Source of the DNA: Bacillota bacterium
Lineage (GTDB): Bacteria > Bacillota > Clostridia > DSM-8532
Direction: 5' to 3'
DNA: 64,000 nucleotides
Assembly: GCA_023415205.1 (NCBI GenBank)
Contig: JAEZLR010000034.1
Span: 1-64,000 of the forward strand
Shown here piece after piece: positions 1 through 9,975 of the stretch. A program made the position numbers and the translations under genes. Each line of letters opens with the position of its first letter. The first letter of the stretch is position 1. The notes beneath the pieces are model-generated. The model searched no databases and was not told the origin of the DNA. It worked only from the letters and a program-made list of their open reading frames with translations.

Positions 1-258
1 CTTATAATAACTTTGTGCAATTTTACGTCGCTCCCTTCATAGGGAGCGTGGATTGAAATTCTGACCCCATAAGTGAGTGAATTCCGTTAGAGTCGCTCCC
101 TTCATAGGGAGCGTGGATTGAAATTCACATAAACCTTATAATAACTTTGTGCAATTTTACGTCGCTCCCTTCATAGGGAGCGTGGATTGAAATTCTGACC
201 CCATAAGTGAGTGAATTCCGTTAGAGTCGCTCCCTTCATAGGGAGCGTGGATTGAAAT
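1..258 (+). repeat. Tandem duplication of a two-spacer block in the array
   Basis: Bases 1-124 are repeated exactly at 135-258, a period of 134 bp. The unit is spacer A (full copy 125-160, its last 26 nt at 1-26), repeat, spacer B (60-91 and 194-225), repeat. It lies at the leader-proximal side of what is visible, and may continue left of the window. Confidence 0.95.
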
Positions 259-458
259 GTTGATGAGCTCATCCGACGATGCCGCAGGCCTGGTCGCTCC
301 CTTCATAGGGAGCGTGGATTGAAATTCAGACATGGATATTCAAAAGCTAGAAAAGGCTGGTCGCTCCCTTCATAGGGAGCGTGGATTGAAATCCTACTAA
401 GGTCTCAAAAAACCGTATCAACACAGTCGCTCCCTTCATAGGGAGCGTGGATTGAAAT

Positions 459-1027
459 GCAAATATAGGGGCGGGTAAAACGACATTATTAGTCGCTCCC
501 TTCATAGGGAGCGTGGATTGAAATTTTAAATTTATGACTACACAATAATCATACCCACCGTCGCTCCCTTCATAGGGAGCGTGGATTGAAATTACCATCT
601 TGAGACGGGTAAGAGCCGTCGCTATTGAGTCGCTCCCTTCATAGGGAGCGTGGATTGAAATTTATCCTGCTTAACGGCGGCAATGATGCCGAGGCCGTCG
701 CTCCCTTCATAGGGAGCGTGGATTGAAATGCAAATATAGGGGCGGGTAAAACGACATTATTAGTCGCTCCCTTCATAGGGAGCGTGGATTGAAATCGATG
801 ATGAAGTTCCGGCCTACGGCTCATTTAATGTCGCTCCCTTCATAGGGAGCGTGGATTGAAATGTCTTGAACTCGCCTTGAGCCAAGCTAGTGAAAGGCGC
901 TCCCTTCATAGGGAGCGTGGATTGAAATACCACTGATCATCTAGAAAAACTAATTGAGCATGTCGCTCCCTTCATAGGGAGCGTGGATTGAAATGCAAAT
1001 ATAGGGGCGGGTAAAACGACATTATTA
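459..1027 (+). repeat. One 33-nt spacer present three times
   Basis: Identical spacers sit at 459-491, 730-762 and 995-1027, exactly every fourth spacer position, while the spacers in between are all different. Read in its first frame on the + strand, the spacer encodes ANIGAGKTTLL, a Walker A (P-loop) motif, so its target is probably a gene for a P-loop NTPase. Confidence 0.95.
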
Positions 1028-1836
1028 GTCGCTCCCTTCATAGGGAGCGTGGATTGAAATGCTATGGACATTGTAGCAAAGTCTGGAATCATACGTCGCT
1101 CCCTTCATAGGGAGCGTGGATTGAAATATCAGGCTGCTGCTTTCCAGAGCCCTCCGCACATCGCTCCCTTCATAGGGAGCGTGGATTGAAATTCCTGCTG
1201 ACTTGCCACAAGGTATACCACTTTTTAGTCGCTCCCTTCATAGGGAGCGTGGATTGAAATAAATACCTGGGCCAAGAGATATCTGAGCACCATCGTCGCA
1301 CCCTTCACGGGTGCGTGGATTGAAATAAAACAAGTAACCATCATGCCTACAGTCCAACTAGTCGCACCCTTCACGGGTGCGTGGATTGAAATCAACTGCC
1401 CTGATGCCACATCATGACTATCTCAAGTCGCTCCCTTCATAGGGAGCGTGGATTGAAATCTTGTCACAGATTTTGGAGGACAATCCGCACCCGGTCGCTC
1501 CCTTCATAGGGAGCGTGGATTGAAATGGCTTGCTTTTTGTTGGTGCCATCATCGTTAGGTCGCTCCCTTCATAGGGGCGTGGATTGAAATAGCCACAATG
1601 TGCCGTCAGACTTAAGGACCCTGCGCGTCGCACCCTCCACGGGTGCGTGGATTGAAATATAGGACAAGCGGTGATAAACATAAGATGATAGGTCGCACCC
1701 TTCACAGGTGCGTGGATTGAAATATGAAAGCAGAAACCGACAAAATGAAGCAGATCAGGTCGCACCCTTCACGGGTGCGTGGATTGAAATAGAGGGAAAA
1801 GATCAATCGGTGAAGAAGAGCAAAAGGTCGCTCCCT

Positions 1837-3322
<1,486 letters not shown>

Positions 3323-3336
<14 letters not shown>

Positions 3337-4267
3337 AATAGTTACCAACCTCTATGTCTTCAAGGACGGCAATGGCATCCTCGGCCAATATAGCCACAGA
3401 GCAATAGATGGACAGTAAATACCGCCCTATTCCCTGATTGTCTATACCCATAAAACGTACGGACAAGCCTTTGGACTGCTCACCCGGAAGCCCCGTTTGG
3501 TAGAGGCCAATAATACCCTGATTTCTTTCCCCGCTCCTGATGAGAAGGATATTTGTTTTTCCTTTACTTCCCCTGGTTTTTTTCTTTCCGTCCACAAGGA
3601 GCTTGTCGCAGGGGACAATGGGAATTCCCCGCCATGTTAGAAAGGGTGCTCCGTGGAGATGAACGGCTACCGGAGGAACCCCCCGGCGGGTACACTCCCG
3701 TCCAAAGGCCGCAATAGCCGAAGGATGCGCCAGAAAGAAGGAGGGCTCCTTCCAGACCCTTGTAATCAGCTCATCCATATCATCAGGGGTAGGGGATCCA
3801 GTGCGGGATTGAAGCCTTTGGGAAGCATCGATATTATGGAGCAGCCCATAATCTTCACTGTTAACAATCAAGGTTTCCTGTTTTTCTTTTATGCTCTCCA
3901 TACCAAGGCGTAATTGCTCCTTAATCTGATCGTAGGGTTTGCTATATATATCTGAAACCCGGGTTTCGATTTTGATGATGGATGAGATGGCGGAGAGGAC
4001 GTATTCCCTTGGGTTGGGCTCATAGTCAATGAAGCCCTCGGGAATATCCTCCTGATTGGTCTGGGAGCAGAGGACATCAAGCTGTTTTTCTCCGTCCTTT
4101 ACCTTGTTTAAACGAAAAACACCCGACTCCAGCGGCTTCCAATCAAGAAATCTTGAGAGCCATCGCGGAGTGAGGGGCAAAAACTGGGGGGCGGTTTTTT
4201 CGACATCGGCAAGCTGATAAGCACACTGTGCCGATAAGGCCTTGGATTTATTCTCCTGATCTGACAT
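3323..4267 (-). CDS. Family 2A encapsulin shell protein (SrpI-like)
   Basis: A 314-residue HK97-fold shell protein expected to self-assemble into a cytoplasmic nanocompartment. The sequence closely resembles, from memory, the cyanobacterial SrpI / major membrane protein I family: an N-terminal TPRWLSRFLDW segment, DYEPNPREY, RVSDIYSKPYDQIKEQLRL, then TPDDMDELITRVWKEP followed by FFLAHPSAIAAFGRECTRRG, and a C-terminal VEVGNYYEYK-like end (here IEVGNYYEYK). Its length fits Family 2A; Family 2B shells carry an extra cyclic-nucleotide-binding insertion, which is absent. The start has AAGGAG about 7 nt upstream. It is first in a two-gene unit with the cysteine desulfurase, whose start lies within the last codons of this gene. 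Published Family 2A systems are linked to sulfur storage; that role is inferred here. No rhodanese or serine acetyltransferase gene, often seen at such loci, is nearby. Confidence 0.95.
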
Positions 4268-4479
4268 GATGATTCTCCTTGTATGGTTTTATGCCTACTT
4301 ATTGTTTCGTTTCATATTGTTTCTATTCATCAGCCCTAAAAGCAGGCTTTTCATTCTTACGGAAGCAGGAGGTGAGCGAAAAAGAAAGCGAATGGAATAG
4401 TTTTCTAGAGTGAAGATATGATAGAATCAATAATATGAAGCCAATGATCATCTATTATTAAGGAAGAGAGAGGAAGACT

Positions 4480-5187
4480 ATGAAGAAGACACCACATATT
4501 GAAGTGGATCAGGAAGGTATGATTGCGAAAACCGTTCTTCTTCCAGGCGATCCGTTAAGAGCCAAGTTTATTGCAGAGAATTACCTTCAAGAGGTCATTC
4601 AGTTTAACAAAGTCAGGAATATGTTTGGTTTCACGGGTACCTATAAAGGTAAAAGGGTATCAGTTATGGGAAGCGGTATGGGAATGCCCTCCATAGGGAT
4701 TTATTCCTACGAGCTCATCCACTTTTACGGGGTTGAGAACCTTATCCGCATTGGCTCCTGCGGTGGCATGCAGCCAGATGTGAAGGTGAGGGATGTGGTG
4801 ATTGGCTTGTCGGCTTCCACCAACTCCAATTATGCCAGCCAATATCAAATGCCCGGAACGTACGCTCCCACCGCCTCATGGAACCTTGTCAAGAAAGCCG
4901 TTTCAGTGGCTGAACAAAAGAATATCCCAGTGAAGGTGGGGAACATTTTATCCTCGGACATCTTCTATAATGCGGATTCTGAAGCTTGGAAGAAATGGGC
5001 AGGCATGGGGGTTCTAGCTGTTGAGATGGAAGCCGCAGCACTTTATATGAATGCTGCAAAGGCTGGGGTCAACGCCCTTTGCATTCTCACGGTATCCGAC
5101 TCCCTGATCAACCATGAGGAGACCACTTCCGAGGAGAGGGAAAAGTCCTTCACCCAGATGATGGAGATTGCCCTTGAGTTAGCATGA
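4480..5187 (+). CDS. deoD: Purine-nucleoside phosphorylase, DeoD type
   Basis: A 235-residue enzyme cleaving purine (deoxy)nucleosides with phosphate to base and (deoxy)ribose 1-phosphate in nucleoside salvage. Visible family motifs are LLPGDPLRAKFIAENYL near the start, the GSGMGMPSIGIYSYEL phosphate/nucleoside region, IRIGSCGGMQ, and VEMEAAALY followed by LTVSDSL with the catalytic aspartate. Length is normal for the hexameric class. The ATG follows a GAGAGGA-rich site. It is monocistronic, divergent from the encapsulin operon across about 210 bp and closed by the hairpin at 5211. Confidence 0.96.
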   Translation: MKKTPHIEVDQEGMIAKTVLLPGDPLRAKFIAENYLQEVIQFNKVRNMFGFTGTYKGKRVSVMGSGMGMPSIGIYSYELIHFYGVENLIRIGSCGGMQPDVKVRDVVIGLSASTNSNYASQYQMPGTYAPTASWNLVKKAVSVAEQKNIPVKVGNILSSDIFYNADSEAWKKWAGMGVLAVEMEAAALYMNAAKAGVNALCILTVSDSLINHEETTSEEREKSFTQMMEIALELA

Positions 5188-5210
5188 TTAAATGAAAAGT
5201 ATGATAATAC

Positions 5211-5247
5211 AAAGGTCTCGGGAACTGATGTCCCCAAGACCTTTTTT
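5211..5247 (+). terminator. Rho-independent terminator after deoD
   Basis: AAAGGTCT and AGACCTTT arms enclose a further CGGGA/TCCC pairing, and the stem is followed by a T run. It lies 24 bp after the deoD stop. Confidence 0.88.
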
Positions 5248-5314
5248 ATTGTGAAAACAACAAGGTTCCCGGGCCCTCGCTTGGAATCAATGATTCCTTA
5301 GCGGGGTGGGGTTC

Positions 5315-6964
5315 TTATTTCTTACCAAAAACACGATGCACCAGCCGTGCCAAGAGGGATTCCTTCTTTTGGATTACACCTGCCTCCTGTGAAGGTACTT
5401 GTGGCGTGGGCTTGGTACTCTGAGTGGCCAGGGGTGCCCTTTCACTCTTCATAGCAGGATTTGCAGAGCTGGAAGGCCTGTCGCCATGAGGACGGCGATT
5501 GTTGTCAGGCCTGTTTTCATAAGGCCTTCTGTCGTTGCTTCTTGGGTAAGCAGGCTTCTTTGAAGAATCTTGCCCTTTCTCGCTAGTGGAGGCTTGATTA
5601 ATCCTTTTGTTTGGTGCCTGGGCTGAATTATTCCCCTTTGGACGCCCCTGTGACTGGGAGCCTCGGCCCTGATTTTGGCCTGTCCGCTCAGAGCTTCTTT
5701 CTGTAGCCCTGCTTTTTCCGGATTGTCCTTGATTTTTCCCCGAGGAGGTGCTTTTCTGTGACGGGGTTTTCTTTGATGGAGCTTCATTTTTAATGGCATT
5801 AGCCTTTATCCAAAGCTCTGCCCCGGCCTTGCGTTCATTAAACAAGGCCTCGGTAGGTAATTCTTCTTCCTTGATCAAAGCCCCTATATGCTCCTCGATT
5901 TCGTAAAGGCTCATGATGTCATCACTCGTCACCAGCGTGATAGCACGGCCATCGTTGCCGGCCCGGCCTGTACGCCCGATTCTATGGACATAGCTGTCCC
6001 TTTCATTGGGTACATCATAATTAATGACCAGAGACAATTCATCAATATGTATTCCCCGTGCTGCAACATCGGTGGCCACAAGCAAGCGAAAGTCTCCCTG
6101 TTTGAATTGTTGGATGCTTTTAATGCGCTTTCCCTGGGGGATATCGCCATGGAGTGCCTGGCAGGCATAACCCTTACGTGTGAGAAAGCTTTGAACTCTG
6201 TCTACGGCCATGCGCGTATTACAGAAAATCATGCAGCTCTCGGGCTGCTCTACAAGCAAAAGTCGATTGAGCCAGGTGTTCTTTTCATTATGCTTAACCC
6301 GGTAATAGAACTGTTCAATAGTATCGACAGTTTTTGTAGGAGATTCAATCTCAATGGTCTCCGGAGATTTCATATAGTGGGTGCAAATTCTTCGGACCTC
6401 GGCCGGAATGGTGGCTGAGAACAGAAGGGTGATTCGATCCCTGGGAAGAGTTTTGATAATTTTCTCCACCTGATCGATAAAGCCCATGTCCAGCATTCGG
6501 TCGGCTTCATCCAATACCAGAAAACGAATGTTTTTTGTTACAAGATTCCCATGTCGAATATGATCATAGACTCTTCCCGGTGTTCCGGTGACAATGGACA
6601 CCCCTTTTTTGAGAACAGTGATCTCCGCATTCATGCTATGCTGTCCATAGACCGCGGTTGTCCTGTGAGAAAGATGCTTGGACATAAGCTGAAGATCATT
6701 GTCTACTTGAACAGCCAGTTCACGGGTTGGGGTAAGTATGAGGCCCTGGGGCCCTTCTGCTTTAGGATCGATCATCTCAAACATGGAAACACCAAAAACG
6801 GCAGTTTTTCCACTTCCTGTTTTTGACATGACGATGAGATCTTTTTTTTCAAGGATATGGGGGATAGCTCTGCCTTGTACCTCGGTGGGTGTGACGAAGC
6901 CCATCTCTTCGATGGCCTTTAAAAGCGGGGCGGAAAGCCCTAGTTCATTAAAACTATTTACCAT
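5315..6964 (-). CDS. DEAD-box ATP-dependent RNA helicase with basic tail
   Basis: A 549-residue RNA-remodelling helicase of the CshA/CsdA/RhlE type. Motifs in order: Q motif around 23-34, Walker A SKTGSGKT (47-54), PTRELA (79-84), DEAD (152-155), SAT (183-185), and HRIGRTGRAG (327-336). From about residue 390 the tail is low-complexity, rich in Lys, Arg, Ser, Gln, Asn and Pro, with RPYENRP-like patches, as in helicases that bind RNA through a disordered tail. A short PARLVHRVFGKK-like end (here LLARLVHRVFGKK) closes the protein. It stands alone, convergent with deoD, and probably works in ribosome assembly or mRNA turnover; the exact paralogue cannot be told by reading. Confidence 0.95.
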   Translation of the reverse strand: MVNSFNELGLSAPLLKAIEEMGFVTPTEVQGRAIPHILEKKDLIVMSKTGSGKTAVFGVSMFEMIDPKAEGPQGLILTPTRELAVQVDNDLQLMSKHLSHRTTAVYGQHSMNAEITVLKKGVSIVTGTPGRVYDHIRHGNLVTKNIRFLVLDEADRMLDMGFIDQVEKIIKTLPRDRITLLFSATIPAEVRRICTHYMKSPETIEIESPTKTVDTIEQFYYRVKHNEKNTWLNRLLLVEQPESCMIFCNTRMAVDRVQSFLTRKGYACQALHGDIPQGKRIKSIQQFKQGDFRLLVATDVAARGIHIDELSLVINYDVPNERDSYVHRIGRTGRAGNDGRAITLVTSDDIMSLYEIEEHIGALIKEEELPTEALFNERKAGAELWIKANAIKNEAPSKKTPSQKSTSSGKNQGQSGKSRATERSSERTGQNQGRGSQSQGRPKGNNSAQAPNKRINQASTSEKGQDSSKKPAYPRSNDRRPYENRPDNNRRPHGDRPSSSANPAMKSERAPLATQSTKPTPQVPSQEAGVIQKKESLLARLVHRVFGKK

Positions 6965-7238
6965 TTTTATCTTCTTTCATTTTTTCGAGATTGATTTTAT
7001 TATACCATCTTCACCGATATCGGCAAGGGATGCTGTAGGTAAAGACGGTGAATTTATATATTAGCACATCGGATTATCCATAGAATTATGCGCCGTTGGT
7101 CCCTTATGAAACATGTTTCCTCCTTGAATATTGTTTAGTATAATACATTTATTATAAGATTTTTTGAGAAATTATCCAGAACAAAATTGTCACCAACTAT
7201 AAACCGGGAAATGCTCCTGTCAAAAGAAAGGAGAGTAA

Positions 7239-8108
7239 ATGGACTCAAGCGGTGAATTATATACCATTGGTCAAGTCTCGGGTCTATGCAATATACCCAT
7301 TCAAACCCTCAGGTACTATGATGAAATTGGTTTATTGACGCCTTATAAAGTGGATGCACAGAACAACTACAGGTTTTATTCCAAGAATGAAATCCTTTCT
7401 CTGAATATTATCAAGCATTTTAAAGCCTCGGGGTTCTCCCTAGAGGATATACGGGAGTTGATCAAGGGACAGGATATTTCCGGGCTATTGATGAAGCTGG
7501 AACAAAAGCTGCAGGAGACCCATCAAAAAATTCAAGAGCTTAACTATCTGAAGGAAAAGCTTGAAACCGATATTGAAAATCTCAAGGTCAGCAGGGAGTT
7601 TTCGGATTTTCTGATAAGGAAGGGTGAAGATCCAGGTGAAAGGGGATTTGAGTTAAAGACGCTCCCAGCCTTTCCGGTGCTTTTCACCCGGTACAGGTGC
7701 CCCAACAATCCGGCCAGCTACATCAAAAGGTATAGTGAGTTGGGGTTGATTATGGAAAAGTACGGGCTCTTTCGGGTAGGGCCTCTGATGGCTGTTTTTT
7801 ATGATGACTATAACCAATTTGATTATAATAATGCAGATATTGAGGTTTGCTTTCCTGTGGTCGGTAATCTCAAGGAATGCCCCAGTATAAGAACCTATGG
7901 GGGCTTTTTAGGCGTCACCCTGCTTCATAAGGGGTTGTATTCAAGGATGCCCGAGTCCTATGGTGCTGCTCTTGAGTGGATTGAAAAAAAGGGTCTTCAA
8001 TTCGTGGGGCCGGCCACTGAAAAATATATTCTCGATGCTACCAGCACGGGTATTGAAGAAAATTATGTCACAGAAATAATACTGCCGGTTCAAAAAATTC
8101 AGGCTTGA
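7239..8108 (+). CDS. MerR-family regulator with GyrI-like effector domain
   Basis: A 289-residue BmrR-like transcription factor. The N-terminal winged helix reads YTIGQVSGLCNIPIQTLRYY (about 8-27) and then GLLTPYKV, typical of MerR. A Gln/Lys/Glu-rich dimerisation helix covers about 80-118, and residues 130-289 form a GyrI-like domain of the kind that binds bulky, often cationic, small molecules. The start has AAAGGAG about 5 nt upstream. The 270-bp upstream gap is AT-rich and shared with the divergent helicase. Its target is unknown; the QW-repeat and radical SAM genes just downstream are candidates. Confidence 0.93.
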   Translation: MDSSGELYTIGQVSGLCNIPIQTLRYYDEIGLLTPYKVDAQNNYRFYSKNEILSLNIIKHFKASGFSLEDIRELIKGQDISGLLMKLEQKLQETHQKIQELNYLKEKLETDIENLKVSREFSDFLIRKGEDPGERGFELKTLPAFPVLFTRYRCPNNPASYIKRYSELGLIMEKYGLFRVGPLMAVFYDDYNQFDYNNADIEVCFPVVGNLKECPSIRTYGGFLGVTLLHKGLYSRMPESYGAALEWIEKKGLQFVGPATEKYILDATSTGIEENYVTEIILPVQKIQA

Positions 8109-8135
8109 CCCTCTAGTAACTGGAGGCTTTATTAT
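8109..8135 (+). terminator. Weak hairpin after the MerR gene
   Basis: CCTCTAGT and ACTGGAGG can pair (one G-T pair) just after the stop, followed by CTTTATTATT. The stem is short and the T run interrupted, so read-through to the next gene is likely. Confidence 0.4.
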
Positions 8136-8176
8136 TCTAGTTAGACCTAGAGTAATGTTAAGGAGGGATTTGCCTC

Positions 8177-9037
8177 ATGAGGGAAATCATTCAAAGAGCC
8201 GGAGGATATATTCGGGAGAACGGCACTCCCCTGCAAAAGGCATGTCTGGATTTTTTAGAGGAAAAGGGGACGAAGGACGATATCGTCAAGGCCTTGTCCC
8301 CTTATCAAAATGAAGATGGAGGCTGGGCTAACGGGCTTGAGATTGAATATCCCGGCCTCGTGAGCTCTCCCTATACCACCGCTGTTGCGCTTAGCCTCAT
8401 CCATAAGTTTAGCCTCTCGGAGCATGGGCTCCTTTTGGATACTCTCGATTACTTAAAGAGTACCCAGCTTGAAAACGGAATGTGGGATGATACACCCCAA
8501 ATGCTACAGTTTCCACATCCTCCCTATATGGGTCCTGGAGTTTATACAGAGTATAAAACCGGAATGATCCTTAAGGGCTTGCTCAGATTGAATGTTCATC
8601 AGACGGCCATGATAGATCGGGCTATTACCTATATGGCTGATTCTTTTGAGGAGATATCGAAAAGAAACGATTTTTGGTCTGCGGTCGCTTATTCTGGTGC
8701 GTTTTCCTTCCTAACCCACCATCCGAAGTATCCTCAAATCATGGAATGGAGCATGAGGCTACTCATGCCCGAAGGGGCTGGGTTCGGATGGCAGCAGGCC
8801 ATGGGGATGATTGAGGATGATATTCCCATTCCGGAGACTGTTCAGTCTCTCACCCTTGAGCTCATACAAAAGCACCAGGAGCCGGATGGTGGATGGCCTC
8901 ACCTTTTTGGAACCTATAACCGGGTCTGGTCAGCCATCTACATCGTCAGATTTCTCTTAAAAAAAATATTTAATGTACTGAAAGAAGGCCAATTCTTGGC
9001 GGGAAGAAGGAGATCTGTTGCAACAGGTTATTTTTAA
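8177..9037 (+). CDS. QW-repeat alpha/alpha-toroid protein, function unknown
   Basis: A 286-residue protein with three QW-like repeats, QNEDGGW (about 45-51), QLENGMW and QEPDGGW (near 236), the pattern of squalene-hopene cyclases and prenyltransferase beta subunits, which fold as alpha/alpha barrels. It is less than half the length of a squalene-hopene cyclase and shows no DXDD catalytic motif, so cyclase activity is unlikely. It has no signal peptide. AAGGAGG stands before the ATG. Its last 20 bp overlap the radical SAM gene, so the two are probably translated together. Function is not recognised; a carbohydrate- or lipid-binding or processing role is possible. Confidence 0.85.
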   Translation: MREIIQRAGGYIRENGTPLQKACLDFLEEKGTKDDIVKALSPYQNEDGGWANGLEIEYPGLVSSPYTTAVALSLIHKFSLSEHGLLLDTLDYLKSTQLENGMWDDTPQMLQFPHPPYMGPGVYTEYKTGMILKGLLRLNVHQTAMIDRAITYMADSFEEISKRNDFWSAVAYSGAFSFLTHHPKYPQIMEWSMRLLMPEGAGFGWQQAMGMIEDDIPIPETVQSLTLELIQKHQEPDGGWPHLFGTYNRVWSAIYIVRFLLKKIFNVLKEGQFLAGRRRSVATGYF

Positions 9038-9905
9038 AGAGGATAGCGCTCATACTGCCCTAACGAAGCTCAAAAGGAAAATTCCCTATGGTTGGGATCT
9101 CAACATCTATCGGGGCTGCCAGCATAGCTGCCAATATTGCTATGCCATGTATTCTCACCAGTACTTGGGCTCAACAGCCTTTTTTGACGAGATCCATATC
9201 AAGACCAATATTGTGGATGAACTGGAGAAAACGCTGAAAAGTGATCAATGGAAGCATGAGGTTATCAATATTGGAGGGGTCACCGACAGCTATCAGCCTG
9301 CTGAAGCTCAGTACAAGCTCATGCCTCAAATTCTCCGACTTCTTATCAAGTACAAAACCCCTGCAATCATCTCAACAAAATCATCCCTTGTTTTAAGAGA
9401 TTATGATCTGATTGATGAGCTTTCGCGCCTTACTTATATCAATGTGGCAGCGACCATAACCACAACCCATGAGGAGATCAGAAGCAAAATAGAGCCGGGA
9501 GGCGCGCCCAGCGCCCAAAGGTTTGAGGTCCTAAGAGCTTTCAGAAAAACCAATGCATCGACTGGATTGCATGTTATGCCCATCATTCCCTACATCACCG
9601 ACAGTGAGGACAATTTCCAAGGCCTGTTTGAACAGGCAAGGGCATGTGGTGTCCACTATGTACTGCCGGGAACCCTGTATTTACGAGGTAGTACCCGGCC
9701 CTATTTTCTGGATTTCGTGAGAAGGACGTTTCCGGAGGTTTATGAAAAAATGGTATGTCTTTACAAAACCGGTGGAGCAGGGCAAGCCTACAAAAACCAG
9801 CTCTACGAAATGGTTAACAGGCTGAGGGATGAATACGGCCTTCCCAAAAGCTATATGAAGCCCATGAGAGAAAAGCTTAATGGACATATAGACCGTGGCA
9901 ATTAA
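9018..9905 (+). CDS. Radical SAM protein, spore photoproduct lyase-like family
   Basis: A 295-residue radical SAM enzyme. The cluster cysteines are in RGCQHSCQYCYAMY (C34, C38, C41), the CX3CX2C motif, followed by a TIM-barrel pattern with INIGGVTDSYQP (SAM-contact region) and a C-terminal TLYLRGSTRPYF segment common to the SPL-like/Elp3-fold group (COG1533). True spore photoproduct lyase is longer and has an additional conserved cysteine, so DNA-lesion repair should not be assumed. The TTG start at 9018 is supported by AAGGAG ending 5 nt upstream and lies inside the 3' end of the preceding gene. Confidence 0.92.
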   Translation: MQQVIFKEDSAHTALTKLKRKIPYGWDLNIYRGCQHSCQYCYAMYSHQYLGSTAFFDEIHIKTNIVDELEKTLKSDQWKHEVINIGGVTDSYQPAEAQYKLMPQILRLLIKYKTPAIISTKSSLVLRDYDLIDELSRLTYINVAATITTTHEEIRSKIEPGGAPSAQRFEVLRAFRKTNASTGLHVMPIIPYITDSEDNFQGLFEQARACGVHYVLPGTLYLRGSTRPYFLDFVRRTFPEVYEKMVCLYKTGGAGQAYKNQLYEMVNRLRDEYGLPKSYMKPMREKLNGHIDRGN

Positions 9906-9917
9906 AATATTGAAAAG

Positions 9918-9955
9918 AAACAGCATGGAATGGCTTGGCCGATTCCATGCTGTTT
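9918..9955. terminator. Bidirectional terminator between convergent genes
   Basis: A perfect 14-bp stem (9918-9931 with 9942-9955, arms AAACAGCATGGAAT and its complement) with a 10-nt loop. The minus-strand side continues into a T-rich stretch, so it serves the amidase gene well and the radical SAM gene less strongly. Confidence 0.85.
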
Positions 9956-9975
9956 GCATATATGATGGATGGAGA

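Noticed and set aside
347..1765. Several open frames on the minus strand with repeated FQSTLPMKGAT or ISIHAPVKGAT
   Set aside because: These are translations of the CRISPR repeats and spacers; no ribosome sites and no protein family.
8177..9037. Squalene-hopene cyclase
   Set aside because: QW repeats are present but the protein is far too short and has no DXDD motif.
9018..9905. Spore photoproduct lyase
   Set aside because: The radical SAM motif fits the wider SPL-like group, but length and missing extra cysteine argue against the DNA-repair enzyme itself.
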